DNA of 49,586 bases from JBOGXB01 sp050694215 (GTDB taxonomy: Bacteria; Actinomycetota; CADDZG01; WHSQ01). The stretch lies in contig JBOGXB010000005.1 in the NCBI GenBank assembly GCA_050694215.1, positions 1 to 49,586 of the forward strand, given 5' to 3'. The notes under the pieces were generated by a model. The model made no database searches and was not told the DNA's origin. It saw only the letters and a list, made by a program, of their open reading frames with translations. Both the position numbers and the translations under genes were made by a program. Shown piece after piece: positions 25,211-32,952 of this stretch. The stretch's first letter is position 1. Each line of letters opens with the position of its first letter.

Positions 25211-26848
25211 GTGGCGAAGCACGTTTTCGTGACCGGTGGGGTCGTCTCCAGCCTCGGCAAGGGGCTCACCGCTGCGTCTCTGGGCAGGCTGCTCAAGAGC
25301 CGCGGGCTGCGCGTGATGATGCAGAAGCTCGATCCCTACATCAACGTCGACCCGGGCACGATGAACCCCTTCCAGCACGGCGAGGTCTTCGTGACGGAGG
25401 ACGGGGGCGAGACCGACCTCGACCTCGGCCATTACGAGCGGTTCATCGACGAGAACATGTTCAAGGCCTCCAACGTCACGACCGGCGCCATCTACTCGAA
25501 CGTGATCGCGAGGGAGCGCCGGGGCGACTACCTCGGCGACACCGTGCAGGTGATCCCTCACATCACGAACGCCATCAAGGAGCGCATCCGCTCGCTCGGT
25601 GAGGATTCCGGTGCGGACGTTCTGATCACGGAGATCGGCGGCACCGTGGGCGACATCGAGTCGTTGCCCTTCCTCGAGGCCATCCGCCAGCTCAAGACCG
25701 AGCTTGGGCCAGACGACTCGTGCTACATCCACGTGACTCTCGTCCCGTACATGGCTCCGGCGGAGGAGCTCAAGACCAAGCCGACCCAGCATTCGGTGCG
25801 GGAGCTGCGCAGCATCGGAATCCATCCCGACGCGATCGTGTGTCGTTCCGACCGTCCGATCAGCCCCGGGTTGAAGCGCAAGATCTCGTTGCTCTCCGAC
25901 GTGCGGACCGAGGCGATCATCTCGGCCGTCGACTCGGACAACATCTACGAGATCCCGCTGGCGCTCCGATCGGAGGGCCTCGACGACTACGTGGTCGACC
26001 ATCTGCGCATGGAAGGGATCGCCGAGCCTGAACTCTCCGGGTGGCACGATCTGGTCGGACGCATCCGGGCGACCAGGGACGACGTCCGGATCGGCATCAT
26101 AGGGAAGTACGTGACCCTCCCAGATGCATATCTCTCGGTGGTCGAGAGCCTCAAGCACGCGAGCTTCGCCCACGGCGCCCAGCTGGACATCGTCTGGGTG
26201 GCGGCCGACGATCTCGAGACCGCTCACCTCGACGAGGTGCTGGGCGGCCTCGACGGCATCCTCGTCCCGGGAGGCTTCGGCGTGCGCGGCATCGAGGGCA
26301 AGATCCACGCGGTCCGCTACGCGCGCGCGAGCCGGATTCCGTTCCTGGGCATATGCCTGGGTCTGCAGTGCGCGGTGATCGAGTTCGCTCGGAACGTTGC
26401 GAAGCTGGATTCGGCCAACTCGTCCGAGTTCGATCCGACCACGCCTTACCCGGTCGTGGACGTCCTCGCCGGCCAGGACCTCGACCGCCTGGGCGGCACC
26501 ATGAGGCTGGGCGCATATCCCTGCAAGCTCCTGCCCGGCTCGAGGGCGGCTACGGCGTACGGGACCGAGTTGACCTACGAACGGCATCGCCATCGCTATG
26601 AGGTGAACCCGCGTATGAGGCGGAAGCTCGAGGACGCCGGGCTGGTCTGCTCCGGGGAGTCTCCCGACGGCACCCTGGTCGAGATCATCGAGGTCGCCGA
26701 CCATCCCTGGTTCGTGGCCGGGCAGTTCCACCCCGAGTTCAAGAGCCGCCCGGATCGCCCCCACCCCCTCTTCCGTGACTTCGTCGGCGCCTCACTGACG
26801 AACAGGCGAGAGCGCCTAAGCGCGGAGGCCGCGATCCGCCTGCCCTGA
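25211..26848 (+). CDS. pyrG: CTP synthase
   Basis: Converts UTP to CTP with glutamine and ATP; 545 residues, full length. The N-terminal synthase domain starts HVFVTGGVVSSLGKGLTAASLG (P-loop-like). The C-terminal class I glutaminase domain has the nucleophile Cys382 in GICLGLQCAV and the His/Glu pair in QFHPEFKSRP near 505-512. GTG start with a strong GGAGGAG ribosome-binding site. Placement after the steAB block matches the actinobacterial order, but with four envelope genes inserted between. It precedes ald rather than a Nudix gene. Confidence 0.97.
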   Translation: MAKHVFVTGGVVSSLGKGLTAASLGRLLKSRGLRVMMQKLDPYINVDPGTMNPFQHGEVFVTEDGGETDLDLGHYERFIDENMFKASNVTTGAIYSNVIARERRGDYLGDTVQVIPHITNAIKERIRSLGEDSGADVLITEIGGTVGDIESLPFLEAIRQLKTELGPDDSCYIHVTLVPYMAPAEELKTKPTQHSVRELRSIGIHPDAIVCRSDRPISPGLKRKISLLSDVRTEAIISAVDSDNIYEIPLALRSEGLDDYVVDHLRMEGIAEPELSGWHDLVGRIRATRDDVRIGIIGKYVTLPDAYLSVVESLKHASFAHGAQLDIVWVAADDLETAHLDEVLGGLDGILVPGGFGVRGIEGKIHAVRYARASRIPFLGICLGLQCAVIEFARNVAKLDSANSSEFDPTTPYPVVDVLAGQDLDRLGGTMRLGAYPCKLLPGSRAATAYGTELTYERHRHRYEVNPRMRRKLEDAGLVCSGESPDGTLVEIIEVADHPWFVAGQFHPEFKSRPDRPHPLFRDFVGASLTNRRERLSAEAAIRLP

Positions 26849-26881
26849 CGCTCCGGCCGCGTAGGAAATAGGGTTCCTCCA
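26845..26881 (+). promoter_or_regulatory. Candidate ald promoter (leaderless)
   Basis: CTGACG at 26845-26850 and TAGGGT at 26869-26874, 18 bases apart, fit an actinobacterial -35/-10 pair. The ATG of ald is 7 bases after the -10, so the transcript would start at or next to the A of ATG. There is no Shine-Dalgarno sequence before this ATG, which supports a leaderless mRNA. AGGAA/TTCCT, an inverted repeat at 26863-26878, overlaps the -10 and could be an operator. Confidence 0.5.
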
Positions 26882-27994
26882 ATGAGGGTTGGGGTCCCAC
26901 GCGAGCTGAAGGACAACGAGTACCGGGTCGCCATCACTCCCGCCGGCGTCCGGGAGCTCGTGGTCAACGGCCACGACGTCCTGATCGAGAACGGCGCCGG
27001 AAGGGGCTCGAGCATCCTGGACGACGAGTTCGAGTGGGCGGGCGCAAAGATCGTCCCCGATGCAGACGTCGTCTTCGGGGAGGCCGACATGGTGCTCAAG
27101 GTCAAGGAGCCCATCGAGGTCGAGCTCCATCGCCTCCGGGAGGGCCTCATCCTGTTCACCTTCCTTCACCTCGCCGCGAGCGTGCCCGTGACGAAGGCCC
27201 TCATCGAATCCGGCACCACCGGGGTGGCTTACGAGACGGTCGAGGCCCCGGACGGCTCGTTGCCGCTGCTGGCACCGATGAGCGAGGTCGCCGGACGGAT
27301 GGCGCCTCACTGCGGAGCGAAGCTGCTGGAGCGCGAGCACGGGGGCCGGGGCGTCCTTCTGGGAGGAGTCTCGGGGGTGCAGCCGGGCAAGGTCGTAGTG
27401 ATCGGGGCGGGTATGGCCGGCATGAACGCGGCCTGGATTGCACAGGGCATGGAGGCCGAGGTGGTGGTGTTGGACCGCAACATCAACAAGCTTCGGGACA
27501 TCGACCGGATCCATCAAGGCAAGATCCTTACTCTCGCCTCGAACAGGCTCTCGGTGGAGGAGACCGTCGTGTCCGCCGACCTCGTGATCGGTGCGGTGCT
27601 GATACCGGGAGCCCTCGCGCCGAAGATCGTCACCGAAGATGTCGTGAAGGAGATGAAGGCGGGCTCGGTGGTCGTCGACATCTCGATCGATCAAGGCGGA
27701 TGCTTCGAGACGTCGAGGATGACTACTCATTCGGACCCCACCTATGCTGTCGGCGACGTCGTCCATTACTGCGTCGGCAACATGCCTGGGGCCGTTCCCC
27801 ACACCTCGACCTACGGTCTGACGAACGCGACGCTTCCTTATGTGGTCGCGCTTGCCGACAATGGGCTCGTCGACGCGGTACGCGGCGACCCGATGCTGGC
27901 CAAGGGCGTCAACGTGCACAAGGGATCGGTTGTGTACGAGCCGGTGGCCGAGGCCCACGGTCTCGAAGCCGCAGAGCTCGACGACTTGCTTTGA
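26882..27994 (+). CDS. ald: Alanine dehydrogenase
   Basis: NAD-dependent oxidative deamination of L-alanine to pyruvate and ammonium, or the reverse; 370 residues, the usual length. Conserved residues are in the expected places: Arg15 (NEYRVAI), Lys75 (LKVKEP) and His96 (FTFLHLAA). The nucleotide-binding loop reads VVIGAGMAGMNAA. VGNMPGAVPHTSTYGLTNATLPY is the family signature near the C-terminus. It is not the related transhydrogenase alpha subunit, which is shorter and lacks this C-terminal signature. The stop overlaps the xerD start (TTGA). Confidence 0.95.
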   Translation: MRVGVPRELKDNEYRVAITPAGVRELVVNGHDVLIENGAGRGSSILDDEFEWAGAKIVPDADVVFGEADMVLKVKEPIEVELHRLREGLILFTFLHLAASVPVTKALIESGTTGVAYETVEAPDGSLPLLAPMSEVAGRMAPHCGAKLLEREHGGRGVLLGGVSGVQPGKVVVIGAGMAGMNAAWIAQGMEAEVVVLDRNINKLRDIDRIHQGKILTLASNRLSVEETVVSADLVIGAVLIPGALAPKIVTEDVVKEMKAGSVVVDISIDQGGCFETSRMTTHSDPTYAVGDVVHYCVGNMPGAVPHTSTYGLTNATLPYVVALADNGLVDAVRGDPMLAKGVNVHKGSVVYEPVAEAHGLEAAELDDLL

Positions 27995-28971
27995 CGGCAA
28001 CCAGCCGCGCCGGGTCCTCCACGAACCGATCTCGCCGTGGCCTCGAGAAGCTCGACGGTTGGATCGAGGAGTTCCTGTCCTTTGCCGAGTTCGAGAAGGG
28101 TCTGTCGCGCAACAGCATCGATTCGTACCGGCGAGACCTCGCCTTGTGGAGAAGCTTCTGCGATCGGAAGAAGCTCGATCCCGGTGCCGTTACCGCCGAG
28201 GACATCACGTCGTACCTCGAAGCCCTTCGAACGGGCCGGGCGCCGGCCGCCCATCCCTACCACCCCTCTTCGGTGGCTCGCATGCTCGTCTCCGTGCGGG
28301 GTCTTTACAGGTTCCTCGTTCGCGAGGACCGGATCGAAACCGATCCGACCACGAGGATCGGCTCACCCCGCAAGCCGCGCTCGATCCCCAAGGCAATCAG
28401 CCTGGAAGAGATCGAGCGTCTCCTCGAGCAACCGGGGCAGCATCTGCTCGGCAGCCGAGACCGCGCCATCCTCGAGACGCTCTACGGTGCCGGACTTCGG
28501 ATCTCAGAGCTGGTGGGGCTGGACGTCGACGATGTGGACCTCGACCAGGGGACCCTTCTGGTACGGGCCGGAAAGGGCAGCAAGGCGCGCCGGGTACCGG
28601 TGGGCAGACCCGCTCGAGCGGCCGTGGGGGATTACGTCACGAGGGCCCGACCCGAGCTCGTAAGGAGGGCAACCCGCACGGCCGGCGGAGGTGCGCTGTT
28701 CCTCAACGCACGTGGGGGACGCCTCAGCCGGCAGGGGTGCTGGAAGGTCCTGAAAGGCCATGCCCGTGCCGCGAAGCTGCAGGTCACGGTCTCGCCCCAC
28801 ACCCTCAGGCACTCCTTCGCCACGCATATGTTGGATGCAGGTGCCGACATCCGAGTTGTGCAAGAGTTGTTGGGTCACGCGAGCATCTCGACTACACAGG
28901 TCTACACGCTCGTGAGCGATCAGCGCCTGCGCGAGGTCTATTACACGTCGCACCCGCGGGCGCGGGGTTAG
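27991..28971 (+). CDS. xerD: Tyrosine recombinase XerD/XerC
   Basis: Site-specific recombinase resolving chromosome dimers at dif; 326 residues. The N-terminal SAM-like core-binding domain (about 20-115) has the typical FLSFAEFEKGLSRNSIDSYRRDL pattern. The catalytic domain shows Arg in GAGLRISEL (about 169), HTLRH (about 270-274), the second His in LLGHASISTTQ and the nucleophile Tyr in QVYTLVSDQRL (about 305). The only sensible start is TTG at 27991, coupled to ald by a 4-base overlap. The family order pyrG-xerD-parA-scpAB is as in mycobacteria. Confidence 0.93.
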   Translation: MTATSRAGSSTNRSRRGLEKLDGWIEEFLSFAEFEKGLSRNSIDSYRRDLALWRSFCDRKKLDPGAVTAEDITSYLEALRTGRAPAAHPYHPSSVARMLVSVRGLYRFLVREDRIETDPTTRIGSPRKPRSIPKAISLEEIERLLEQPGQHLLGSRDRAILETLYGAGLRISELVGLDVDDVDLDQGTLLVRAGKGSKARRVPVGRPARAAVGDYVTRARPELVRRATRTAGGGALFLNARGGRLSRQGCWKVLKGHARAAKLQVTVSPHTLRHSFATHMLDAGADIRVVQELLGHASISTTQVYTLVSDQRLREVYYTSHPRARG

Positions 28972-29018
28972 GTTTGCCGGCCGGGCGGCGGAAGTCGCCC
29001 GAATCCCCAGGGGGAGAT

Positions 29019-29369
29019 ATGGATCAAGCGACGATCGATGAGATACAGGCACGCCTGGAGGAGGAAAGAGCTTCGGTGGAGCGCCAACTCGCCGAGCAAG
29101 GTGCCTCGCCTGGGGGAGACGTCGAGGTGGCCGTGGACGAGGGGTTCGCCGACTCGGCGCAGGCGACGATGGAGCGGTCCCAACAGCTGGCGTTGATCGA
29201 GAAGCTTCGGGACCAGCACGAGGAGATCGTGGCCGCGCTCGGGCGGATCCCGGCGGGGACCTACGGCCGGTGTGAACGCTGCGGTCAGCAGATAGACGAG
29301 GAGCGTCTCGAGGCGATCCCGACCTCACGCCTGTGCGTCTCTTGCAAGCAATCCGTGGGGGCTCGGTGA
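29019..29369 (+). CDS. DksA/TraR-type zinc-finger protein
   Basis: 116 residues. A helical N-terminal region (coiled-coil-like, with ARLEEERASVERQLAE) is followed by a four-cysteine zinc finger: Cys85 and Cys88 in GRCERCGQQI, Cys106 and Cys109 in LCVSCKQ. The order and spacing match the DksA/TraR family, whose members act in the RNA polymerase secondary channel. Actinobacterial members often lack the acidic coiled-coil tip seen in DksA, so a transcription role here is likely but not certain. The ATG follows GGGGGAGAT. It sits 47 bases after xerD. Confidence 0.9.
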   Translation: MDQATIDEIQARLEEERASVERQLAEQGASPGGDVEVAVDEGFADSAQATMERSQQLALIEKLRDQHEEIVAALGRIPAGTYGRCERCGQQIDEERLEAIPTSRLCVSCKQSVGAR

Positions 29370-29388
29370 TGGAGCCCGGGGCCGGCCA

Positions 29389-30582
29389 ATGACCCAAAGG
29401 CCCGGCCCCCCCAGGGCGCGGGCCGTCGCTTTGATAGTTCTCGACTCGGTCGGCATCGGAGGAGCTCCGGACGCGGCCGACTTCGGCGACGAAGGATCCG
29501 CCACCCTCCCCCATGTCGCGGAGGCGATGGGTGGGATAAGTCTCCCGAACATGGCCTCGCTCGGGCTTGGCAACATCGTGCGGATCGAGGGGGTGGCGGC
29601 GGCTCCGGAGCCGTCCGGCGCGTTCGGTGCGATGGTCGAGCGCTCCCCCGGCAAGGACACCACGACCGGCCACTGGGAGATCTCCGGGATCGTCCTGGAC
29701 AGGCCCTTCCCCACCTATCCGAACGGTTTCCCCGAGGACGTCGTCGAAGCATTCGAGGCCGAGATCGGATCGGGGACGCTGGGCAACGTCGCGGCGTCGG
29801 GCACGGAGATCATCGAGCGCCTGGGGGCCGAGCACATGAGGTCCGGCAAGCCGATCGTCTACACGTCGGCCGACAGCGTCTTTCAGATAGCAGCGCACGT
29901 GGATGTGATCCCACTCGAGCGTCTCTACGAGATGTGCAGGATCGCCCGCGAGATCCTGAGGGGAGAGCACGAGGTGGGCAGGGTCATCGCGCGGCCGTTC
30001 CGAGGGGAGGCCGGGTCGTTCCGGCGGACGACGGATCGCCACGACTTCTCGGTCACACCGCCCCAGGCCTCCATCCTGGACGAGCTTTCGGGCGCCGGGC
30101 TCGAGGTGAGGGGGGTCGGCAAGATCTCGGACATCTTCGCCGGCAGGGGAGTGACCTCGTCCCGCCCCACCGTCTCGAACGAGGAGGGGATCGAGGCCGT
30201 GATCGAGGAGCTGAAGACGATCGATAGGGGCCTCGTCTTCGCCAACCTGGTCGACTTCGACTCCTCCTTCGGACACCGCAACGACCCTCAAGGCTACGGG
30301 GCAGCGCTGGAGGCCTTCGATGCCCGGCTCCCGGATATCCTCGGGTCGCTCGATGAGGGCGACGTCCTCATCATCACCGCCGACCACGGCAACGACCCCA
30401 CGACCCCGTCGACCGATCATTCCCGGGAACGCGTGCCGGTGGTCGTGGCGGGGCCCCCCCTCAGGTCGGGCGTGGCGCTCGGGGAGAGGAGAAGCTTCGC
30501 CGACTGCGGCGCGACAGTGGCCGAGCTCCTCGGAGTCCCCACCTCGACGTCGGGGACCTCGTTCGCGAACCTCCTCGGCTAG
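29389..30582 (+). CDS. deoB: Phosphopentomutase
   Basis: Interconverts (deoxy)ribose 1- and 5-phosphates in nucleoside salvage; 397 residues. Alkaline phosphatase superfamily fold with metal site LDSVGIGGAPDA near residue 18-29. The phosphorylated threonine is Thr91 in GKDTTTGHWE. The C-terminal ITADHGNDPT and STDHSRE carry further metal ligands. The ATG at 29389 is 19 bases after the TraR-type gene. A 6-base stem hairpin follows the stop. Confidence 0.95.
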   Translation: MTQRPGPPRARAVALIVLDSVGIGGAPDAADFGDEGSATLPHVAEAMGGISLPNMASLGLGNIVRIEGVAAAPEPSGAFGAMVERSPGKDTTTGHWEISGIVLDRPFPTYPNGFPEDVVEAFEAEIGSGTLGNVAASGTEIIERLGAEHMRSGKPIVYTSADSVFQIAAHVDVIPLERLYEMCRIAREILRGEHEVGRVIARPFRGEAGSFRRTTDRHDFSVTPPQASILDELSGAGLEVRGVGKISDIFAGRGVTSSRPTVSNEEGIEAVIEELKTIDRGLVFANLVDFDSSFGHRNDPQGYGAALEAFDARLPDILGSLDEGDVLIITADHGNDPTTPSTDHSRERVPVVVAGPPLRSGVALGERRSFADCGATVAELLGVPTSTSGTSFANLLG

Positions 30583-30589
30583 CGACCGC

Positions 30590-30604
30590 ACCCTCCGAGA
30601 GGGT
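30590..30604 (+). terminator. Candidate terminator hairpin after deoB
   Basis: ACCCTC, a CGA loop and GAGGGT form a perfect 6-base stem, 8 bases after the deoB stop. No T-run follows. Confidence 0.4.
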
Positions 30605-30627
30605 TCGCTGCATCGCCGCCCTGCCTC

Positions 30628-30731
30628 GGTCGCCAAACCCGGCTCCAAACCCGGTCGCCAAACCCGGTCGCCAGACGGGACGCCAGACCCGGTCGCCAAA
30701 CTCGGGCTCCTAACCGGGTCGCCAGCCGGGG
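30628..30731. repeat. Tandem 12-14 base repeat between deoB and parA
   Basis: About eight tandem units of the type GGTCGCCAAACCC, with shorter variants such as GGCTCCAAACCC and degenerate copies at the right end. There are no unique spacers, so it is not a CRISPR array. It ends about 118 bases before the parA start. It may be a protein-binding array, a structured RNA element or simple slippage; nothing in the sequence decides this. Confidence 0.8.
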
Positions 30732-30802
30732 CGGCTCCTCGACTTCCCTCCGAGACCTTGTGCCGCCACGGCCACCTGGGTTACTCTCCAGGCCCCTCAT
30801 TA

Positions 30803-30823
30803 GTGATTTGTCGACAAGTGCCC
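30803..30823. repeat. Octamer-pitch element, weak, upstream of parA
   Basis: One perfect GTCGAC core (30810-30815) flanked by the degenerate cores GTGATT and GTGCCC at 7-8 base spacing, 26 bases before the parA start. Weakest member of the family described at 31842 and elsewhere. Confidence 0.4.
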
Positions 30824-30848
30824 TTAGCAACAAGCCTTGGGAGGCCCC

Positions 30849-31775
30849 ATGCAGGACACGAGCCATCCGTCCGCCGCCGCCGACCCGATCGACCCGAGCG
30901 GTAGCGGAGCAGCTTCGACCGAATCGATACAAGAGGCGGCCCAGGCGGTCGCAGATGCCGACTCGGAAGCTCCCATCTACGACGAGGAGGGCGACCGATC
31001 GTCCGCCCGGGTGGTCGCTCTCGCCAACCAGAAGGGGGGGGTCGGCAAGACCACGACGGTGATCAACCTCGGCGCGGCGCTGGCGGAGCTGGGGGAGAAG
31101 GTGCTGATCGTCGACTTCGACCCGCAGGGCGGCTGCGCTCTGGGCCTCGGGATCGAGCCATCAGGCCTCGACGTCTCGGTCTACAACGCGCTGCTGGACC
31201 GGTCGTTCGACGTGGAGGAGGTCATCCTTAAGACGAGCGTTCCCAACGTCGAGTTGCTCCCGTCGAACATCGACCTGGCGGCTGCCGAGCTCATGCTGGT
31301 CCAGGAGGTCGCCCGGGAGCAGACCCTCATGCGACTCCTCGCTCCGCTAAGGCTTAACTATAGCTTTATCCTTATCGACTGTCCGCCCTCGCTCGGGCTC
31401 CTGACGATCAACGCCCTGACCGCGGCCGACGGGGTCCTGATCCCTCTCGAGTGCGAGTACTACGCGCTGAGGGGCATGGCGTTGCTGATGGATTCGATCG
31501 AGAGGATCCGGGAGCGCCTGAACCCTCGACTTCACATCGACGGGATAGTAGCGACGATGGTCGACCCCAGGACCCTGCACACCAGGGAGGTGCTCGCCAG
31601 GGTCAAGGAGGCCTTCGGCCCGCGCCTGTTCGAGACGATCATCCGCAAGACCGTTCGCTTCGCGGAAGCCCCCGTAGCGGGGGAGTCCATCTTGACCTAC
31701 GCGCCCTCCTCACCGGGGGCGGCCGCCTATCGCAGCCTCGCCAAGGAGGTGTTGGAACGTGTCACGACGCGCTAG
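30849..31775 (+). CDS. parA: ParA/Soj family ATPase (orphan, no ParB)
   Basis: 308-residue deviant Walker A ATPase that positions cargo on DNA. An acidic, disordered N-terminal extension (about 1-50) precedes the P-loop KGGVGKTT at 62-69. DFDPQGGCALGLG (about 98-110) and FILIDCPPSLGLL are the other family motifs. It corresponds by position to mycobacterial Rv1708, a second ParA near scpAB with no parB. ATG with GGGAGG 4 bases before it. The RHH-like gene overlaps its 3' end, implying they are partners. Codons for LRLNYSFILI (31348-31377) are unusually AT-rich. Confidence 0.93.
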   Translation: MQDTSHPSAAADPIDPSGSGAASTESIQEAAQAVADADSEAPIYDEEGDRSSARVVALANQKGGVGKTTTVINLGAALAELGEKVLIVDFDPQGGCALGLGIEPSGLDVSVYNALLDRSFDVEEVILKTSVPNVELLPSNIDLAAAELMLVQEVAREQTLMRLLAPLRLNYSFILIDCPPSLGLLTINALTAADGVLIPLECEYYALRGMALLMDSIERIRERLNPRLHIDGIVATMVDPRTLHTREVLARVKEAFGPRLFETIIRKTVRFAEAPVAGESILTYAPSSPGAAAYRSLAKEVLERVTTR

Positions 31776-32118
31776 CCTGCCGGGTGCGGACGAGCTGTTC
31801 CGCCGCACTGGGACGAGCTCCACGAGAGCCGAGCCGGCCCCTAGTCGACAAGAAGCCAAGTCGACAAAGCTACAAGTAGCCAATCCCGAAAGCCCAGCTC
31901 AGACGCCTACGAAGGCCCCCAAGCACCAGGAGAAGGTGACCTTCTACTGCACGGGAGAGGATCTGATGGCCATCGAGAGTGCCCGGCTCAGGCTTCGCTC
32001 GGAGCACGGTGTGGCGGCCGACAGGGGCCGGATCGTGCGCGCCGCTCTCGGGTACGTACTCGAGGATTTCGAGGCCCGCGCCGAGGACTCGATCCTGCTC
32101 AGGCGCCTGGAGGACTAG
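31759..32118 (+). CDS. Ribbon-helix-helix-like putative ParA partner
   Basis: 119 residues. The N-terminal half (1-55) is disordered and rich in Ser, Pro, Lys and Gln. The C-terminal part (about 58-105) has a short beta strand, EKVTFYCTG, then helices with EDLMAIESARLRLRSE and RGRIVRAALGYVLEDFE, the layout of ribbon-helix-helix DNA-binding proteins such as ParG, Omega and CopG. GTG start, overlapping parA by 17 bases. No ParB is encoded nearby, so this is the natural candidate for the centromere-binding partner. The linker SRQEAKSTKLQVA is encoded by an octamer-pitch repeat. The fold assignment is by eye and moderate. Confidence 0.7.
   Translation: MSRRASLPGADELFRRTGTSSTRAEPAPSRQEAKSTKLQVANPESPAQTPTKAPKHQEKVTFYCTGEDLMAIESARLRLRSEHGVAADRGRIVRAALGYVLEDFEARAEDSILLRRLED
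31842..31882. repeat. Octamer-pitch GTMGAY array inside the RHH-like gene
   Basis: Five units at exact 8-base pitch: AGTCGACA, AGAAGCCA, AGTCGACA, then AAGCTACA and AGTAGCCA. It is in the coding sequence and translates to the disordered linker of the RHH-like protein. Confidence 0.75.
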
Positions 32119-32243
32119 CAGCCGGCCGAGGGATATGGGCGCAGCACGCCCCCCGTCCTCCAGCGTGGTTAGTGGGAGGCCGCACCGGGTTCCGCGCGCC
32201 CGTCTCGAGTTGCCGTGGAATCGAGCCGATCCTCCCTGAGATA

Positions 32244-32270
32244 ATCTAACCATTAGGTTTACGGTTAGAT
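32244..32270. repeat. Perfect 8-base inverted repeat (ATCTAACC / GGTTAGAT)
   Basis: Two perfect 8-base arms separated by 11 bases, which contain a further AGGTT half-site. Looks like an operator rather than a terminator, since the arms are AT-rich and nothing is transcribed right before it on a clear basis. Confidence 0.6.
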
Positions 32271-32431
32271 CACCCCCCGGCGGGTCTCACGTGATAGATC
32301 GAGAGCAGAGTGGGAATGGCGTGGCTCGCGTAAGAGGGTTCTGGGGTAGAGCGCTGAGCTCCTGGGGGAGGTGCGTCGCCATTGTTCGGAGGTCTCTGCC
32401 GGGCTCGGTGATCCTAGAAGAGCTGGCGCTA

Positions 32432-32479
32432 AGTAGACAAGGGTATATGTAGTCGAGTTGACTAATTAATAAGTCTACG
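32432..32479. repeat. Octamer-pitch array, degenerate
   Basis: Six units in phase beginning AGTAGACA, including TGTAGTCG, AGTTGACT and AGTCTACG. Clearly AT-richer than its surroundings. Confidence 0.6.
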
Positions 32480-32521
32480 GCGACTCCGATATGGAGATTC
32501 TGGCGCGCGGCCGCATCCACT

Positions 32522-32553
32522 AGTCGACTAATTGATATATCCCCAAGTAAATA
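32522..32553. repeat. Octamer-pitch array, degenerate
   Basis: AGTCGACT followed at 8-base pitch by AATTGATA, a diverged unit and AGTAAATA. AT-rich. Confidence 0.5.
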
Positions 32554-32718
32554 TGTGAACGGCCCATACCTTCCTCAGATGCTCGGGATCCGCTCTTCAA
32601 GGGGAAGGAATGCCCGCCGGACGCGGGTGGGCGATCTCCCCCTTGCCTCGCTGCGGTGATCAGGTAGCTCAGTGTGGAAGCCCCGCGGAGGAGGCCATCG
32701 GGCCGTGCCTCCGAGTAT

Positions 32719-32737
32719 AAGCCTATACTTTAGGCTT
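32719..32737. repeat. Perfect 7-base inverted repeat (AAGCCTA / TAGGCTT)
   Basis: Arms of 7 bases with a 5-base loop. A second overlapping inverted repeat, AGTATA/TATACT with a 4-base centre, shares the left part (32715-32730). Two alternative hairpins or a dimer-binding site are possible. Confidence 0.55.
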
Positions 32738-32907
32738 GCTCTTGGGAGAGGTGAGCTCCCGGACCCGCCCGGCAGGCGGGGCGAGAGAGATCGACCCCAG
32801 CAAGAGGCCGTGGGGGCGGGACCTGGGCCGTCGGTCGGGCGATCGGGCCCACAAGGCATTCGGGGGCTCGGGCGTGGCCGGGGTGCATCTACGGGCGGCG
32901 GCGAAGG

Positions 32908-32947
32908 AGACAAATCGACAAGTTGTTCAGTCGACAAGTAGACCCAA
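32908..32947. repeat. Octamer-pitch GTMGAY array
   Basis: Five units at exact 8-base pitch, among them AGACAAAT, CGACAAGT (twice) and AGACCCAA. It ends just before the stop of the minus-strand site-2 protease gene. Confidence 0.75.
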
Positions 32948-32952
32948 GGAGG

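Larger units (their letters stand above)
32119..32952. other. 834-base intergenic region between the RHH-like gene and the site-2 protease gene
   Basis: The longest gene-free stretch in the window, between convergent genes. It holds three octamer-pitch arrays (32432, 32522, 32908) and two perfect inverted repeats (32244-32270, 32719-32737). It is AT-richer than its neighbours in patches. Open frames here are short, low-complexity and without ribosome-binding sites. No tRNA or known RNA was recognised. It could be a regulatory or centromere-like region. Confidence 0.6.

Noticed and set aside
26041..26601. Additional open frames inside pyrG, parA and the ABC genes
   Set aside because: All are Arg/Ala/Pro-rich shadow frames in GC-rich DNA without start signals or domains.
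30628..30731. CRISPR array
   Set aside because: Units of 12-14 bases follow each other without unique spacers, and no cas genes are present.
30849..32118. A plasmid-type or phage-type partition module acquired by transfer
   Set aside because: parA sits in the conserved xerD-parA-scpAB order with normal base composition, and there are no plasmid or phage genes around it.
32500..32530. Cloning-vector polylinker remnant (NotI and SpeI-like sites close together)
   Set aside because: The surrounding bases do not match any polylinker I know, and the SalI-like GTCGAC belongs to the octamer family.
32672..32941. Possible small gene in the 834-base intergenic region
   Set aside because: Low-complexity Gly/Arg/Pro translation, no domain and no ribosome-binding site; it is explained by base composition.
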